A DNA stretch of 38,187 nucleotides, from the NCBI GenBank assembly GCA_903857795.1, contig CAIOGM010000065.1, positions 1 through 38,187 on the forward strand, written 5' to 3'. This stretch comes from an uncultured Geobacter sp. (lineage in GTDB: Bacteria; Desulfobacterota; Desulfuromonadia; Geobacterales; CAIOGM01). Under the pieces are notes generated by a model. It was not told the DNA's origin. It saw nothing but the letters and a program-made list of their open reading frames with translations, and ran no database searches. Made by a program: the position numbers and the translations under genes. This document shows, piece by piece, positions 12,204-20,396 of the stretch. The first letter of the stretch is position 1. Each line of letters begins with the position of its first letter.

Positions 12204-13100
12204 ATGCTGACCATTCTGATCGATGAAAAAGAGCACTCCCGCCGGGTCGACAGCCTCCTGCGGAACCTTCTCCCCGGCGCCCCACTCTCCTACCTGCGGA
12301 AACTCCTGACATCAGGGCATATCCACCTCAACGGCGCAACGCCCGAAGGGGCAACGCTCCTGCGCCAGGGGGACCGGGTGACGATCAAGGAGAGCGCCCG
12401 GCTCACCGCACTCTACAAGGAGAACCGTTCGGGACTCGATATCGTCTTCGAAGACCAGTGGGTCATACTCTTCAACAAGCCGGGGGGGATGCCGATGCAC
12501 CGGGCCGCCGAAGTGGACGACCGGAATCTGGTGGATGTGGGGACTCTGCTCCAGAAGGGACGCGGCGAGGAGGGGAAACTGCGGCCGGTAAACCGGCTGG
12601 ACCGGGGGACCTCCGGCGTGGTGATCCTGGCCAAATCTCCCAGCGCGGCCGGGATGTTCGGCCGGTTCGTCAAGGAGGAGGGGCTGGACAAACTCTACCT
12701 GGCCGTGGTCGCCGGTGAGCTCTCCGGCAGGGGAAGGATCGATGAACCGCTGGGGGGGAAAGAGGCGTCCACCCTCTACCGGGTTCTCTGTTCCGGCAAC
12801 GGCATGGCGGTGGTGGCGCTGGCCCCGGTGACCGGCCGGATGCACCAGATCCGCCAGCACCTGACCCTCATCGGTCACCCGGTCATGGGGGATCTCCGCT
12901 ACAAGGGGTATCCGCTCCCCACGAGCTTTCCCGGATTCGCCCTCCACTCCTTCCGGACCGCCTTCACCCATCCGGCCACGGGGAACCTGGAGACCGTCTG
13001 CGCCCCCCTCCCCATCCCGTTTCAGGAGCTGATCGCCACCTGTGACCGGGAGGCATTCGCCCTCCTCTATCCCGCCCTCGTCGATCTCACCCTGAACTGA
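12204..13100 (+). CDS. RluA-family RNA pseudouridine synthase
   Basis: Converts uridine to pseudouridine in rRNA or tRNA. An N-terminal S4-like RNA-binding region covers about residues 10-65 (RRVDSLLRNLL, YLRKLLTSGHIHLNG). The catalytic domain has NRLDRGTSGVVILAK, where the Asp after Arg-Leu is the invariant catalytic residue (NRLDRGTSG in place of the common HRLDxxTSG), and GRMHQIRQHL, the second RluA signature. The preferred ATG at 12204 has a purine-rich AAAGAGAG just before it. An ATG at 12171 in the same frame lacks a ribosome site. Length (298 residues) is normal. Whether it is RluC, RluD or another member cannot be told from motifs alone. Confidence 0.9.
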   Translation: MLTILIDEKEHSRRVDSLLRNLLPGAPLSYLRKLLTSGHIHLNGATPEGATLLRQGDRVTIKESARLTALYKENRSGLDIVFEDQWVILFNKPGGMPMHRAAEVDDRNLVDVGTLLQKGRGEEGKLRPVNRLDRGTSGVVILAKSPSAAGMFGRFVKEEGLDKLYLAVVAGELSGRGRIDEPLGGKEASTLYRVLCSGNGMAVVALAPVTGRMHQIRQHLTLIGHPVMGDLRYKGYPLPTSFPGFALHSFRTAFTHPATGNLETVCAPLPIPFQELIATCDREAFALLYPALVDLTLN

Positions 13101-13140
13101 GAAGAGGCAGCAAGCCTGGTCGGGCGCGGCAAGGCAAGTC

Positions 13141-13484
13141 GGGCGCGGCAAGCGGCGTGGTAAAATCCGGGCGCGGCAAGCAGCGCCCCTACAATTTTGT
13201 TCTCCGTACCAGCAGGTTTCCCGTAGGGGCGCCGCTTGCTGCGCCCGATTTCCCTGCACCCGATTTATCCCGCAACCTGGGCGCGGCAAGCGGCGTGGTA
13301 AAATCCGGGCGCGGCAAGTCGGGCGCCCCTACAATTTTGTTCTCCGTACCAGCAGGTTTCCCGTAGGGGCGCCGCTTGCTGCGCCCGATTTCCCGCACCC
13401 GATTTCCCTGCACCCGATTTATCCCGCAACCAGGGCGCGGCAAGCGGCGTGGTAAAAGCTGGGCGCGGCAAGCGGCGCCCCTAC
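13141..13484. repeat. Tandem palindromic repeat between convergent genes (about 2.4 units)
   Basis: This fills the 380-base gene-free stretch 13101-13480. Unit 1 is 13141-13278 (138 bp), unit 2 is 13279-13432 (154 bp, with a small internal duplication), and a partial third unit is 13433-13484. Each full unit starts GGGCGCGGCAAGCGGCGTGG and contains an inverted repeat. In unit 1 the arms are 13169-13192 and 13223-13246 (22 of 24 bases pair) around a 30-nt spacer; in unit 2 they are 13307-13332 and 13363-13386. The spacer and right arm are identical in both units. The stems could act as a two-way terminator. The last arm runs into the acs coding end and supplies its stop. Short open frames here are translated repeat, not genes. 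Confidence 0.9.
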
Positions 13485-15109
13485 TCTTCCAGGGTGGAGA
13501 TGTCTCCCAGATCGGTGCCGAGGTACATCGCCTTCAATACCCGGCGCATGATCTTGCCGCTCTTGTTCTTGGGGATCCGTTCCAGCACCCGGACCTCCTG
13601 GGGGGTGGCGATGGAGGAGACCTTGTTGGAGATGTAGAGCCTGATCTTCAACTCCAATGAGGTCGAATACAGTACCCCCTCATGCAGGGCGATGAAGGCC
13701 ACCACCTTCTCGAAGAGGAGCTCGTCGGGGGCGCCGATGACCCCGGATTCGGCGATCTCGGGGATCTCCAGGAGGGCGCTCTCCACCTCGAAGGGACTCA
13801 GCAGGTGCCCGGCAGTATTGATGACATCGTCGCTTCTCCCCATGAACCAGTAGTGGCCGTCCCCGTCCCGCCTGGCCGTATCCCCGGTGTAGTACCACCC
13901 ATCCCGGAACTTGCTCTCATAGGCGCTCTCGTTGTTGAGATAGGTGGCGAACATGGAGGGCCACCCCGCCTTCACACAGAGATTCCCCTGCACGCCATCG
14001 GGGAGCGGGACGCCGTCATCGCCCAGGATCGCCGGCTGGATGCCGGGGATAGGGGTCCCCATGGAACCGGGGCGCAGCTCCACCCCGGGGCGGTTGCAGA
14101 TCATGATGGCCCCGGTCTCGGTCTGGAACCAGGTGTCGTAGATCTCACGCCCCAGGAGCCGCCGGGACCAGTGGATCACCTCGGGGTTGAGCGGCTCCCC
14201 GACACTGTAGATATGGCGGAGCCGGGAGGGGTCAAACTTTCGGTAGAGGTCGTCGGGCTCCCGCATGAGCATCCTTAGAGCCGTAGGAGCCGAATACCAG
14301 ACGGTGACCCCCTCCTTCTCCAGCAGGGAGAACCAGACGTCGGCGGCGTACCCGCCGGCGTAGTGGAGCTGGGTGACGCCGAGAGCCCAGGGGCCGATGA
14401 TGCCGTAGGAGGTTCCGGTGACCCACCCCTGATCGGCGGTGCACCAGAAGAGGTCGTCGGATTTCAGGTCGAGGACCTCCGCCGTGGTGCGGCTCTGGGA
14501 GATGATGCTCCGGTGGTGGTGGAGCACCCCTTTTGGCTTGCCGGTGGAGCCGGAAGTGTAGTGGAGCACCGAGGGGGTCTCCGGGCCGGTGGGCGCGACA
14601 ACGAATGAGTCGGACGCCTCGGCCATGAGCCGCTGGTAGCTGAGGACGCCGTCGCCGAGATGCTCGTCGCTGTCGATCAGGATGATATACTCCAGCCCCG
14701 GGAGGCGGGCCCTGATCCGCTCGATCTTTTTCAGAAAGTGTTTTTTGGTGATGATGCCGCGGGCCCGGGAGTCGCCCAGCCGGTCCAGGAGCGCCTCATC
14801 GCCGAAGTTGGCGAAGAGGGTCCCGCAGACGACCCGGGCCTTCAGGCTCCCCAGGAAGGCGAAGAACTGCTCGGTGGACTTGGGGAGGAAGGTGAAGAAG
14901 ATCTCCCCCGGCTGGAAGCCGAGCCCGGTCAGGACGTTGGCGAACCGGTTGGAGAGGAGATCCAGATCCCTGAACGTATAGTCGGTCCGCTCCAGGTGTG
15001 CCGAGATCCAGCGCATGGCTATCTTGTCGCCGAGACCGGCATCGCACTGGGCCGTGCTGCAGAGGTGACCGATGTTGAACTGGTTGCCCAGTGATTCATA
15101 GGTATGCAT
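13481..15109 (-). CDS. Acetyl-CoA synthetase, AMP-forming (AcsA-like)
   Basis: ANL-superfamily enzyme that would activate acetate (or a small acyl acid) with ATP and CoA. Motifs in the 542-residue product are the phosphate loop YTSGSTGKPKG (184-194), the core TETG (330-333), the hinge region with YYTGDTA and GRSDDVI, and the C-terminal catalytic Lys519 in KNKSGKIMRR, the site usually acetylated for control. The ATG at 15109 is preferred because GGGGAG stands just upstream; longer starts at 15127 and 15133 lack one. It lies 20 bp after a heptosyltransferase gene and closes the LPS gene run, although a role in LPS is not implied. Its TAG lies inside a palindromic repeat arm. Substrate is inferred, not proven. 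Confidence 0.88.
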   Translation of the reverse strand: MHTYESLGNQFNIGHLCSTAQCDAGLGDKIAMRWISAHLERTDYTFRDLDLLSNRFANVLTGLGFQPGEIFFTFLPKSTEQFFAFLGSLKARVVCGTLFANFGDEALLDRLGDSRARGIITKKHFLKKIERIRARLPGLEYIILIDSDEHLGDGVLSYQRLMAEASDSFVVAPTGPETPSVLHYTSGSTGKPKGVLHHHRSIISQSRTTAEVLDLKSDDLFWCTADQGWVTGTSYGIIGPWALGVTQLHYAGGYAADVWFSLLEKEGVTVWYSAPTALRMLMREPDDLYRKFDPSRLRHIYSVGEPLNPEVIHWSRRLLGREIYDTWFQTETGAIMICNRPGVELRPGSMGTPIPGIQPAILGDDGVPLPDGVQGNLCVKAGWPSMFATYLNNESAYESKFRDGWYYTGDTARRDGDGHYWFMGRSDDVINTAGHLLSPFEVESALLEIPEIAESGVIGAPDELLFEKVVAFIALHEGVLYSTSLELKIRLYISNKVSSIATPQEVRVLERIPKNKSGKIMRRVLKAMYLGTDLGDISTLEE

Positions 15110-15129
15110 GTGCTCTCCCCTTTTCATGA

Positions 15130-16146
15130 TCAACAGCTCTCGTCACTCTTCCCGATCCTCTCCATGACCGCCAGATACACCTCGTCCACGGTAATTTTCT
15201 CCATGCACTCCAGATAGACGGCATTACGGCACTTCCTGTCGTTACAGGGAACGCAGGCGACCTCAGTATGCCGGAGCACCCGATGCCCGTCCCCCACCGG
15301 CCCCGTACGCTCCGGATCGATGGCGCCAAACAGGGCGACGACCGGCGTCTTGACCGCGGTGGCCAGGTGGAGAGGGCCGGTATCGCCGCTGACCAGCAGG
15401 TGGCAGCTGGCCAGAATCGCTCCCAGTTGCCCGATGGAGAGCGCCCCCACCAGGTCCAGACAGGGACGCCGGAGCAGCGCCTGCAGTTCATCGGCCAGGT
15501 CGCGCTCCATCTCTCCGCCGATGAGGAGTACCCGGATACCGTCATCGGCCAACCGGTCGGCCACTCCGGCAAACTGCCGGGGACTCCAGCATTTGATCCG
15601 GTTGCTCGCCCCCAGATTCAACGCGACGATTGTGTGCCCCAGGGCGCCGTGATCATCCAGGAACGATCGCGCCCAGGTCATATCCCTGGCGCCGATGTAG
15701 AACTCCAGCTCCGGGCCATCATGGGGGATCCGGAGTGGCGCAACTGTCTTGAAGTGATCTTCTACCGCATGGATGACCCTGTTACGGGTTTTATGATAGA
15801 TGAGGAGCCGGCAGGGAAATGCGGCGGAAGCAAGGAGCCAGGTTTTCAGGTTGCTCCGCTGAAAATTGATGACCAGGTCATAGCGTCCCTGTTTCAGCAG
15901 CTGCCGAAGGGTCCAGAGCCCCCGCAGGGTACGGTGTTCATTCCACCGGTCATAGACAATGGTTCCATCCACATTGGGATTGTACCGGAACAGCTCCCGG
16001 GATGCAGTTGATCCCACGAGAACGGTAACCTTCGCCTCAGGGAACTGCTCCTTCAACCCGCGCAGTACCGGGGTCAGGTGGAGCAGGTCCCCCATGGCGC
16101 CCGGCTTGATGATGAGAATGCGGTGGTAACTGTCGATGCTTCTCAC
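15130..16146 (-). CDS. GT9 heptosyltransferase-like glycosyltransferase
   Basis: Cytoplasmic-face GT-B enzyme of the ADP-heptose:LPS heptosyltransferase family, likely adding a heptose to the core. The 338-residue product has the N-terminal KPGAMGDLLHLTPVL, matching the family pattern of an acceptor-site Gly-Asp near the start, and the donor-site motif SGDTGPLHLA. A C-terminal cysteine cluster (CVPCNDRKC and a later Cys) is frequent in this family. The start is GTG at 16146 with AGGA seven bases upstream. One of three GT9 genes in the block. Heptosyltransferase III or a core variant is possible. Confidence 0.85.
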   Translation of the reverse strand: MRSIDSYHRILIIKPGAMGDLLHLTPVLRGLKEQFPEAKVTVLVGSTASRELFRYNPNVDGTIVYDRWNEHRTLRGLWTLRQLLKQGRYDLVINFQRSNLKTWLLASAAFPCRLLIYHKTRNRVIHAVEDHFKTVAPLRIPHDGPELEFYIGARDMTWARSFLDDHGALGHTIVALNLGASNRIKCWSPRQFAGVADRLADDGIRVLLIGGEMERDLADELQALLRRPCLDLVGALSIGQLGAILASCHLLVSGDTGPLHLATAVKTPVVALFGAIDPERTGPVGDGHRVLRHTEVACVPCNDRKCRNAVYLECMEKITVDEVYLAVMERIGKSDESC

Positions 16147-16173
16147 ATTAATATCCTGTCATGCAAGCCACAA

Positions 16174-18225
16174 TCACTTCCCTATCACTCTCCTGAAGAG
16201 CTTCCTCAGCACGTTTTTCTCGAAGCGCCAAAGTGCTCTTCTCACCCGAAATTTCAGATACTCCGATGGAGGGAAATTATCTCTCAAAATCTGCTCAAAA
16301 TCTTTCTGGAATTCAAGATCAAGACCAATGGCGCTTATGCCGCCGGTATCTTCGTAGATGGCCACAAGGAGCGGCAGATACACGAAGCGAAACGTTTTGT
16401 CGTTGAAGCAACGGATATTAAGATGATAGTCTGCCGCAATCCGGTAGCGCAAATCATAAGAGTACTCGGCGAAAACCCTCTTGGGATAGAAGGTCGCAGG
16501 GTGCGGGATGCTCCTCTTCATCAGGTCGTAGCTGCTGAATTTACCGTCATAGAGCTTATGCCGGTGCGGCATATAGACATCACCGTAATAAATCCCGCTC
16601 TCCTGATTCAGATATCCCGACACCTTCTGCAGAACATCGAGCATGAGATCACCGCTGTTCAAAAAAACCAGCCAGTCGCCATTCGCTACCCTGGCTCCCT
16701 TGTTCATGGCGTCATAGATGCCGCTGTCGGGTTCACTCACCCAATAATCAAGCAGGCCATCATATCCTTTGATTACATCCACTGTCCCGTCACTGGAGCA
16801 GCCATCGATAAGGATGTATTCCACGTTATCATAGCTCTGCTGCAGGACGCTCCTGATGGTTCTTTCAAGATGACCCTCTCCGTTGCTGACAACGGTGACA
16901 ACAGAGATCAGCGGCCTCCCGGGAAACGACCTTTTGGCAAGCCCCCTGCGGCGCAATCCGCCTGCGCTGCAGTTGGGGGTCAAACCATCCACTTCCCCGA
17001 GAGAATCAGCAACCACGAGACGCCTCGTGGTCGCGTGGTTCCGGTCAAGACAGATGAAATCGGGGTTCTGTCCTGTCATCGTCGCGCCAGACTCCACCGG
17101 GGTACTCTCCGTTTCTCCATCCGCATCATAATCTCCGCCGGTTAAACCGGCAATGGACTGTTCCAGCAGATCCACGGCTCGCGCCCAGGTAAAGCGGTGA
17201 ATGGCCTTGTGGGCCGTCACTGCCAGCCGCACTCTCAGCTCGTCATCCCTGATCAATCTGAGGATGTTGGCCGCAAGCGCTTCGCAATCCCGCGGAGGGG
17301 TCATAAGGGCCGTCACATCCGGAGTGGCGAATTCACGATATCCCCCGATATCCGTGAGACAAAGCGCCGCCCCACACTGCGCAGCCTCAGCCGCAGTCAG
17401 CCCCCACCCCTCAACCCAGCTCGATCCGACAAACAGGGCAGCTTCGTTATAGATCTGTCTCAGCCGTACCTGTTTCGGCAGTTGCTCATACGTTATCCAT
17501 GACGGCAAACCATCGGGAACATCCGGAACACCGAAAAGGGTCGCCGTAAGCGCGGGATCGCACCCCCTGGCCAACGAAAGTGCGGCAAGACCATCCCTGG
17601 AGCCTTTAAACTCCTTGTCGTGATAAAGCATCACAACGTGGTGGGGATCCCTCATCCTGACGGGATTATCAAGCTCGAACGCCGTAAAATCAAGCCCGTT
17701 GGGAATGTAGAGCGCCTCTTCGTTCATCTCTTCGGCAATCCGCTGCAACCAGCGGGAGATGACGATTTTTTTCAGGGGAAGCCGCCAACTTGCCATGACC
17801 CGGCGTTCGAGTGCCCCGGCATAGCACGATTCCAACCCCTGGATAAGGTAGAACTTTCTTCCTTTTCCCGCAGCATATCCTGCAAGCCACTCAGCGGTCT
17901 GCCAGGCGGAGGCGATTACGATATCGGCATCGGGAATCCATCGGGGATGAAGTGTCGGCGTCCATTTCATTCTCACCCGGGGGTCAATCCGAAACCATCC
18001 TTCAGGGCGGAATCCACCTTTGAAACCGAGCATTCGACTACAGTATTTGAGCAATAGTCCCAGAATGCGGACAGTTCCGGTGGCGTCATCAGGCAGAGAA
18101 GGAGGCGCATGAATGACGGTTACCTCATGCCCCCGCCCGACGAGAGCATTGGCGTATTCATAGACCACCTTGAACCCGCCGATCGGCTGATGTCCGGAGC
18201 GCGGGAGAAGAAAGGTGATCTTCAT
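16174..18225 (-). CDS. Two-domain glycosyltransferase: GT4-like N-terminus fused to GT2 C-terminus
   Basis: A single uninterrupted frame encodes two different glycosyltransferase folds. Residues 1 to about 360 are GT-B/GT4-like, with the donor-site segment SSWVEGWGLTAAEAAQCG. About 75 residues of low-complexity linker follow. Residues about 438-683 are GT-A/GT2: ISVVTVVSNGEGHLERTI, LIDGCSSDGT and DSGIYDAMNKGARVANGDW, resembling WcaE-like colanic acid transferases. The start at 18225 (MKITFLLPRSG) fits GT4 N-termini; an ATG at 18243 is possible, and neither has a clear ribosome site. An internal ATG at 17079 with GGAG 12 bases before it might give a separate GT2 product. Base composition looks less GC-rich than in the lipid A genes, which suggests transfer. 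It probably adds two sugars in sequence; substrates are unknown. Confidence 0.82.
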   Translation of the reverse strand: MKITFLLPRSGHQPIGGFKVVYEYANALVGRGHEVTVIHAPPSLPDDATGTVRILGLLLKYCSRMLGFKGGFRPEGWFRIDPRVRMKWTPTLHPRWIPDADIVIASAWQTAEWLAGYAAGKGRKFYLIQGLESCYAGALERRVMASWRLPLKKIVISRWLQRIAEEMNEEALYIPNGLDFTAFELDNPVRMRDPHHVVMLYHDKEFKGSRDGLAALSLARGCDPALTATLFGVPDVPDGLPSWITYEQLPKQVRLRQIYNEAALFVGSSWVEGWGLTAAEAAQCGAALCLTDIGGYREFATPDVTALMTPPRDCEALAANILRLIRDDELRVRLAVTAHKAIHRFTWARAVDLLEQSIAGLTGGDYDADGETESTPVESGATMTGQNPDFICLDRNHATTRRLVVADSLGEVDGLTPNCSAGGLRRRGLAKRSFPGRPLISVVTVVSNGEGHLERTIRSVLQQSYDNVEYILIDGCSSDGTVDVIKGYDGLLDYWVSEPDSGIYDAMNKGARVANGDWLVFLNSGDLMLDVLQKVSGYLNQESGIYYGDVYMPHRHKLYDGKFSSYDLMKRSIPHPATFYPKRVFAEYSYDLRYRIAADYHLNIRCFNDKTFRFVYLPLLVAIYEDTGGISAIGLDLEFQKDFEQILRDNFPPSEYLKFRVRRALWRFEKNVLRKLFRRVIGK

Positions 18226-18282
18226 CACTGCTGTCGGCTGCATTTCATCAAGTCGGCCTTGTTACCCATATGAGTTTCCTAA

Positions 18283-19389
18283 TCATAGGTCAAGCTCCCC
18301 TTCGGCTATTTTCCTGAAGAGCTCCAACCCGCGTTCCACCACCTGGTCCATGTTCATGTAACGATATTCGGCAAGTCTCCCTACAAAATGGACATTGTGC
18401 AGTTTTTGCGCCTCCTCAGAATACAAGCGGTATAGCTCCCGGGACTCCTCCATGGGCATCGGGTAGTACGGGTCACCGTCGTTCTGGGGATATTCATAGC
18501 AGATCGTCGTCCCGGGTGACTGCTGGAAGTAGAACTGCTTTGACTCGGTAATCCTCGTATAGTCATGGTCGTTGGGATAGTTGACCACTGCCGCGTTCTG
18601 GAATTGCGGGACATTCAGATGAACAAAGTCGAAGCGGAGGCTCCGGTAGGGAAGTTTTCCATAACGATAATCGAAGAACTCATCGATGGGGCCGGTGTAG
18701 ATGACTCCCTTGCAGGATATTTCCCCCAGCACGTCCCGGTAATCTGTATTGAGAAGGAGCTCGATATTGGGATGATCCAACATCCTCTCGAACATCCGCG
18801 TATAGCCGTGGGTCGGAATCCCCTGATAGGTATCCGAGAAGTAACGCGTGTCCCGATTGAAGCGGACGGGGAGGCGCCGGGTCACTTCGGCGGCGAGCTC
18901 TTCCGGATAAACACCCCACTGCTTCTTCGTATAATTATGAAAGAAGAGTTCGTAAAGCTCCTCACCCACCTGGCTTACCACCACGTCCCGGGAATTCCGC
19001 ACAGCATCCATCGGCACCCGTACCATTTCCAGATACTGCTCCATCTCCTCGACGGTAAAGGTCCGGTCGTAGAGCTGCTCCATCGTCTCCAGGCTGATGG
19101 GAAGGTAGAGCTCCTTTTCCCGGACTCTGGCGATGACCCTGTGAACATAGTCGTTTCATTGGGTAAAGCGGTTCAGGTAGTTCCAGACATCTTCCGAGTT
19201 GGTATGAAAGATGTGAGGGCCGTACTTCTGAATGAGAATGCCGTGCTCATCATAATGGTCGTAGCTGTTCCCCCCCATATGGTTGCGCTTGTCCAGGATG
19301 AGGACTTTTTTCCCCAGGGAGGCGGCGATCCTTTCGGCGACGGTCGCTCCGGCGAGTCCGGCGCCTATGACCAGATACTCCACATTCAT
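18283..19389 (-). pseudogene. glf: UDP-galactopyranose mutase with one in-frame TGA (Trp codon to stop)
   Basis: Would convert UDP-galactopyranose to UDP-galactofuranose. The frame from ATG 19389 to TAG 18283 spans 368 codons, normal mutase length, but codon 78 is TGA (19158-19156), following FTQ and preceding NDYVHRV. The family has Trp there (pattern FTEW), so a single G-to-A change of TGG explains it. The N-terminal part has the FAD motif GAGLAGA and QKYGPHIFHTN. After the stop the same frame continues with FHNYTKKQWG, RFNRDTRYFSDTYQG, YTGPIDEFFDYRYGKLPYRS and GRLAEYRYMNMD. No other lesion is seen. The truncated 77-residue product would lack the active site. Alternatives are a sequence error or readthrough; I see no convincing SECIS hairpin for selenocysteine. 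Confidence 0.88.
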
Positions 19390-19410
19390 TCGCCGCTCCT
19401 CCTCTCCTCG

Positions 19411-20364
19411 TCACGAGGTCCTTTTCAGAACAGCAGCATCCCCGAGTACCCAGGCTCTTTTTTCCCTGCTCCGCCCCGCAAAAACCTCCGGCAACTTGCT
19501 TAATGCGCCACAGAATGCGGCATAGTAGGCAATGTCCAGCCAGAGGAAGCTGACCGCCAGACGGAAGAAGGTGTGGAGAAGATTTGACAGTATGAAACCC
19601 GGATCGGAAAGATTAATCCAATGGAACAGGAAGCGGTTCCGGAAGTAGATGGTCCTCTTCTTACGCCGTTTCACCTTACCGATGGTGGCGCTGGAGTAAT
19701 GATGAACCGTCGTACCCGGCTCATAGAGATTGCGCCAGCCACGCTTCCACGCCCGATAGGAGAGATCCACATCCTCGAACAGGTAGGGGGTGTATATTTC
19801 ACTGTATCCGCCCAGCGCCCGGAATTTTGCCAGGTCATAGGCAACACAGGCGCCGATACAGTAGAAATTTTCCCGACAACCGGAACGGTCATCGATCGGG
19901 GCAAAACCCCCTTTAAGAAACCCCTTGCCGTACATCCCGTAGACAATCCCCTGATTGCGCCCCTCCCGCTCGGCCAGGATCGCCGGGGTCACCGCAAAGA
20001 CACTCTCATCGGCAAAGTGCGGAACCACCGCCGTGAAGAGCGTGTCGCTCACCCCCACGTCGCTATTGATGCAGAAGACGATGGGATAGCGCGCCTCACG
20101 AAATCCCGCATTGCAGCTCCGGGAGAAACCGCTGTTGGCGTCGTTGATGAGAAGTCGGGCCTGGGGAAACCGGTCACGAAGCAGCCGACAGCTCTCATCG
20201 GTACTGGCGTCGTCCACGACGATCAGCTCCGACTCGCCGCTCCATCGCTGGAGCGCGGATATGACCGAGGGAAGATTTTCCGCCAGGAGCTGCTCGCCGT
20301 TGTAATTGGGAATGACGACGCTAATGCCCCCCCTCAACCCGCTTCCCCCTGAAACTAGCGCCAT
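19411..20364 (-). CDS. GT2 glycosyltransferase with hydrophobic C-terminus
   Basis: GT-A inverting transferase for surface polysaccharide. In the 317-residue product the nucleotide-sugar site shows ISVVIPNYNG (14-23), VVDDAS with Asp51-Asp52, NSGFSRSCNAGF, and a metal-site NSD near 100-102. The acceptor-side FEDVDLSYRAWKRGW is typical of rhamnosyl- or galactofuranosyl-type GT2 enzymes. A hydrophobic C-terminal stretch (about 250-290) suggests membrane association. The ATG at 20364 is used because AGAGG precedes it; a TTG at 20385 is also in frame. It lies immediately upstream of the mutase gene, so a galactofuranosyl donor is an attractive but unproven idea. Confidence 0.85.
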   Translation of the reverse strand: MALVSGGSGLRGGISVVIPNYNGEQLLAENLPSVISALQRWSGESELIVVDDASTDESCRLLRDRFPQARLLINDANSGFSRSCNAGFREARYPIVFCINSDVGVSDTLFTAVVPHFADESVFAVTPAILAEREGRNQGIVYGMYGKGFLKGGFAPIDDRSGCRENFYCIGACVAYDLAKFRALGGYSEIYTPYLFEDVDLSYRAWKRGWRNLYEPGTTVHHYSSATIGKVKRRKKRTIYFRNRFLFHWINLSDPGFILSNLLHTFFRLAVSFLWLDIAYYAAFCGALSKLPEVFAGRSREKRAWVLGDAAVLKRTS

Positions 20365-20396
20365 AACCAGATCCCTCTCCCCCAAAAATGATGCGA

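Noticed and set aside
13157-13471. Several 60-95 codon frames on both strands in the repeat region
   Set aside because: They are translations of the tandem palindromic units (GRGKQRPY, VGAPLAAPDF) and change with each unit.
13141-13484. CRISPR array
   Set aside because: Units are palindromic and adjacent, and the 30-nt spacer inside each is identical rather than variable. No cas genes.
18283-19083. A separate 266-residue protein starting at ATG 19083 in the mutase gene
   Set aside because: It is the C-terminal part of the same mutase frame, lacks the FAD-binding N-terminus, and the bases between it and the TGA also encode mutase sequence in frame.
19120-19158. Selenocysteine at the mutase TGA
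   Set aside because: The family has Trp, not Cys, at this position, and I could not find a convincing stem-loop immediately downstream.
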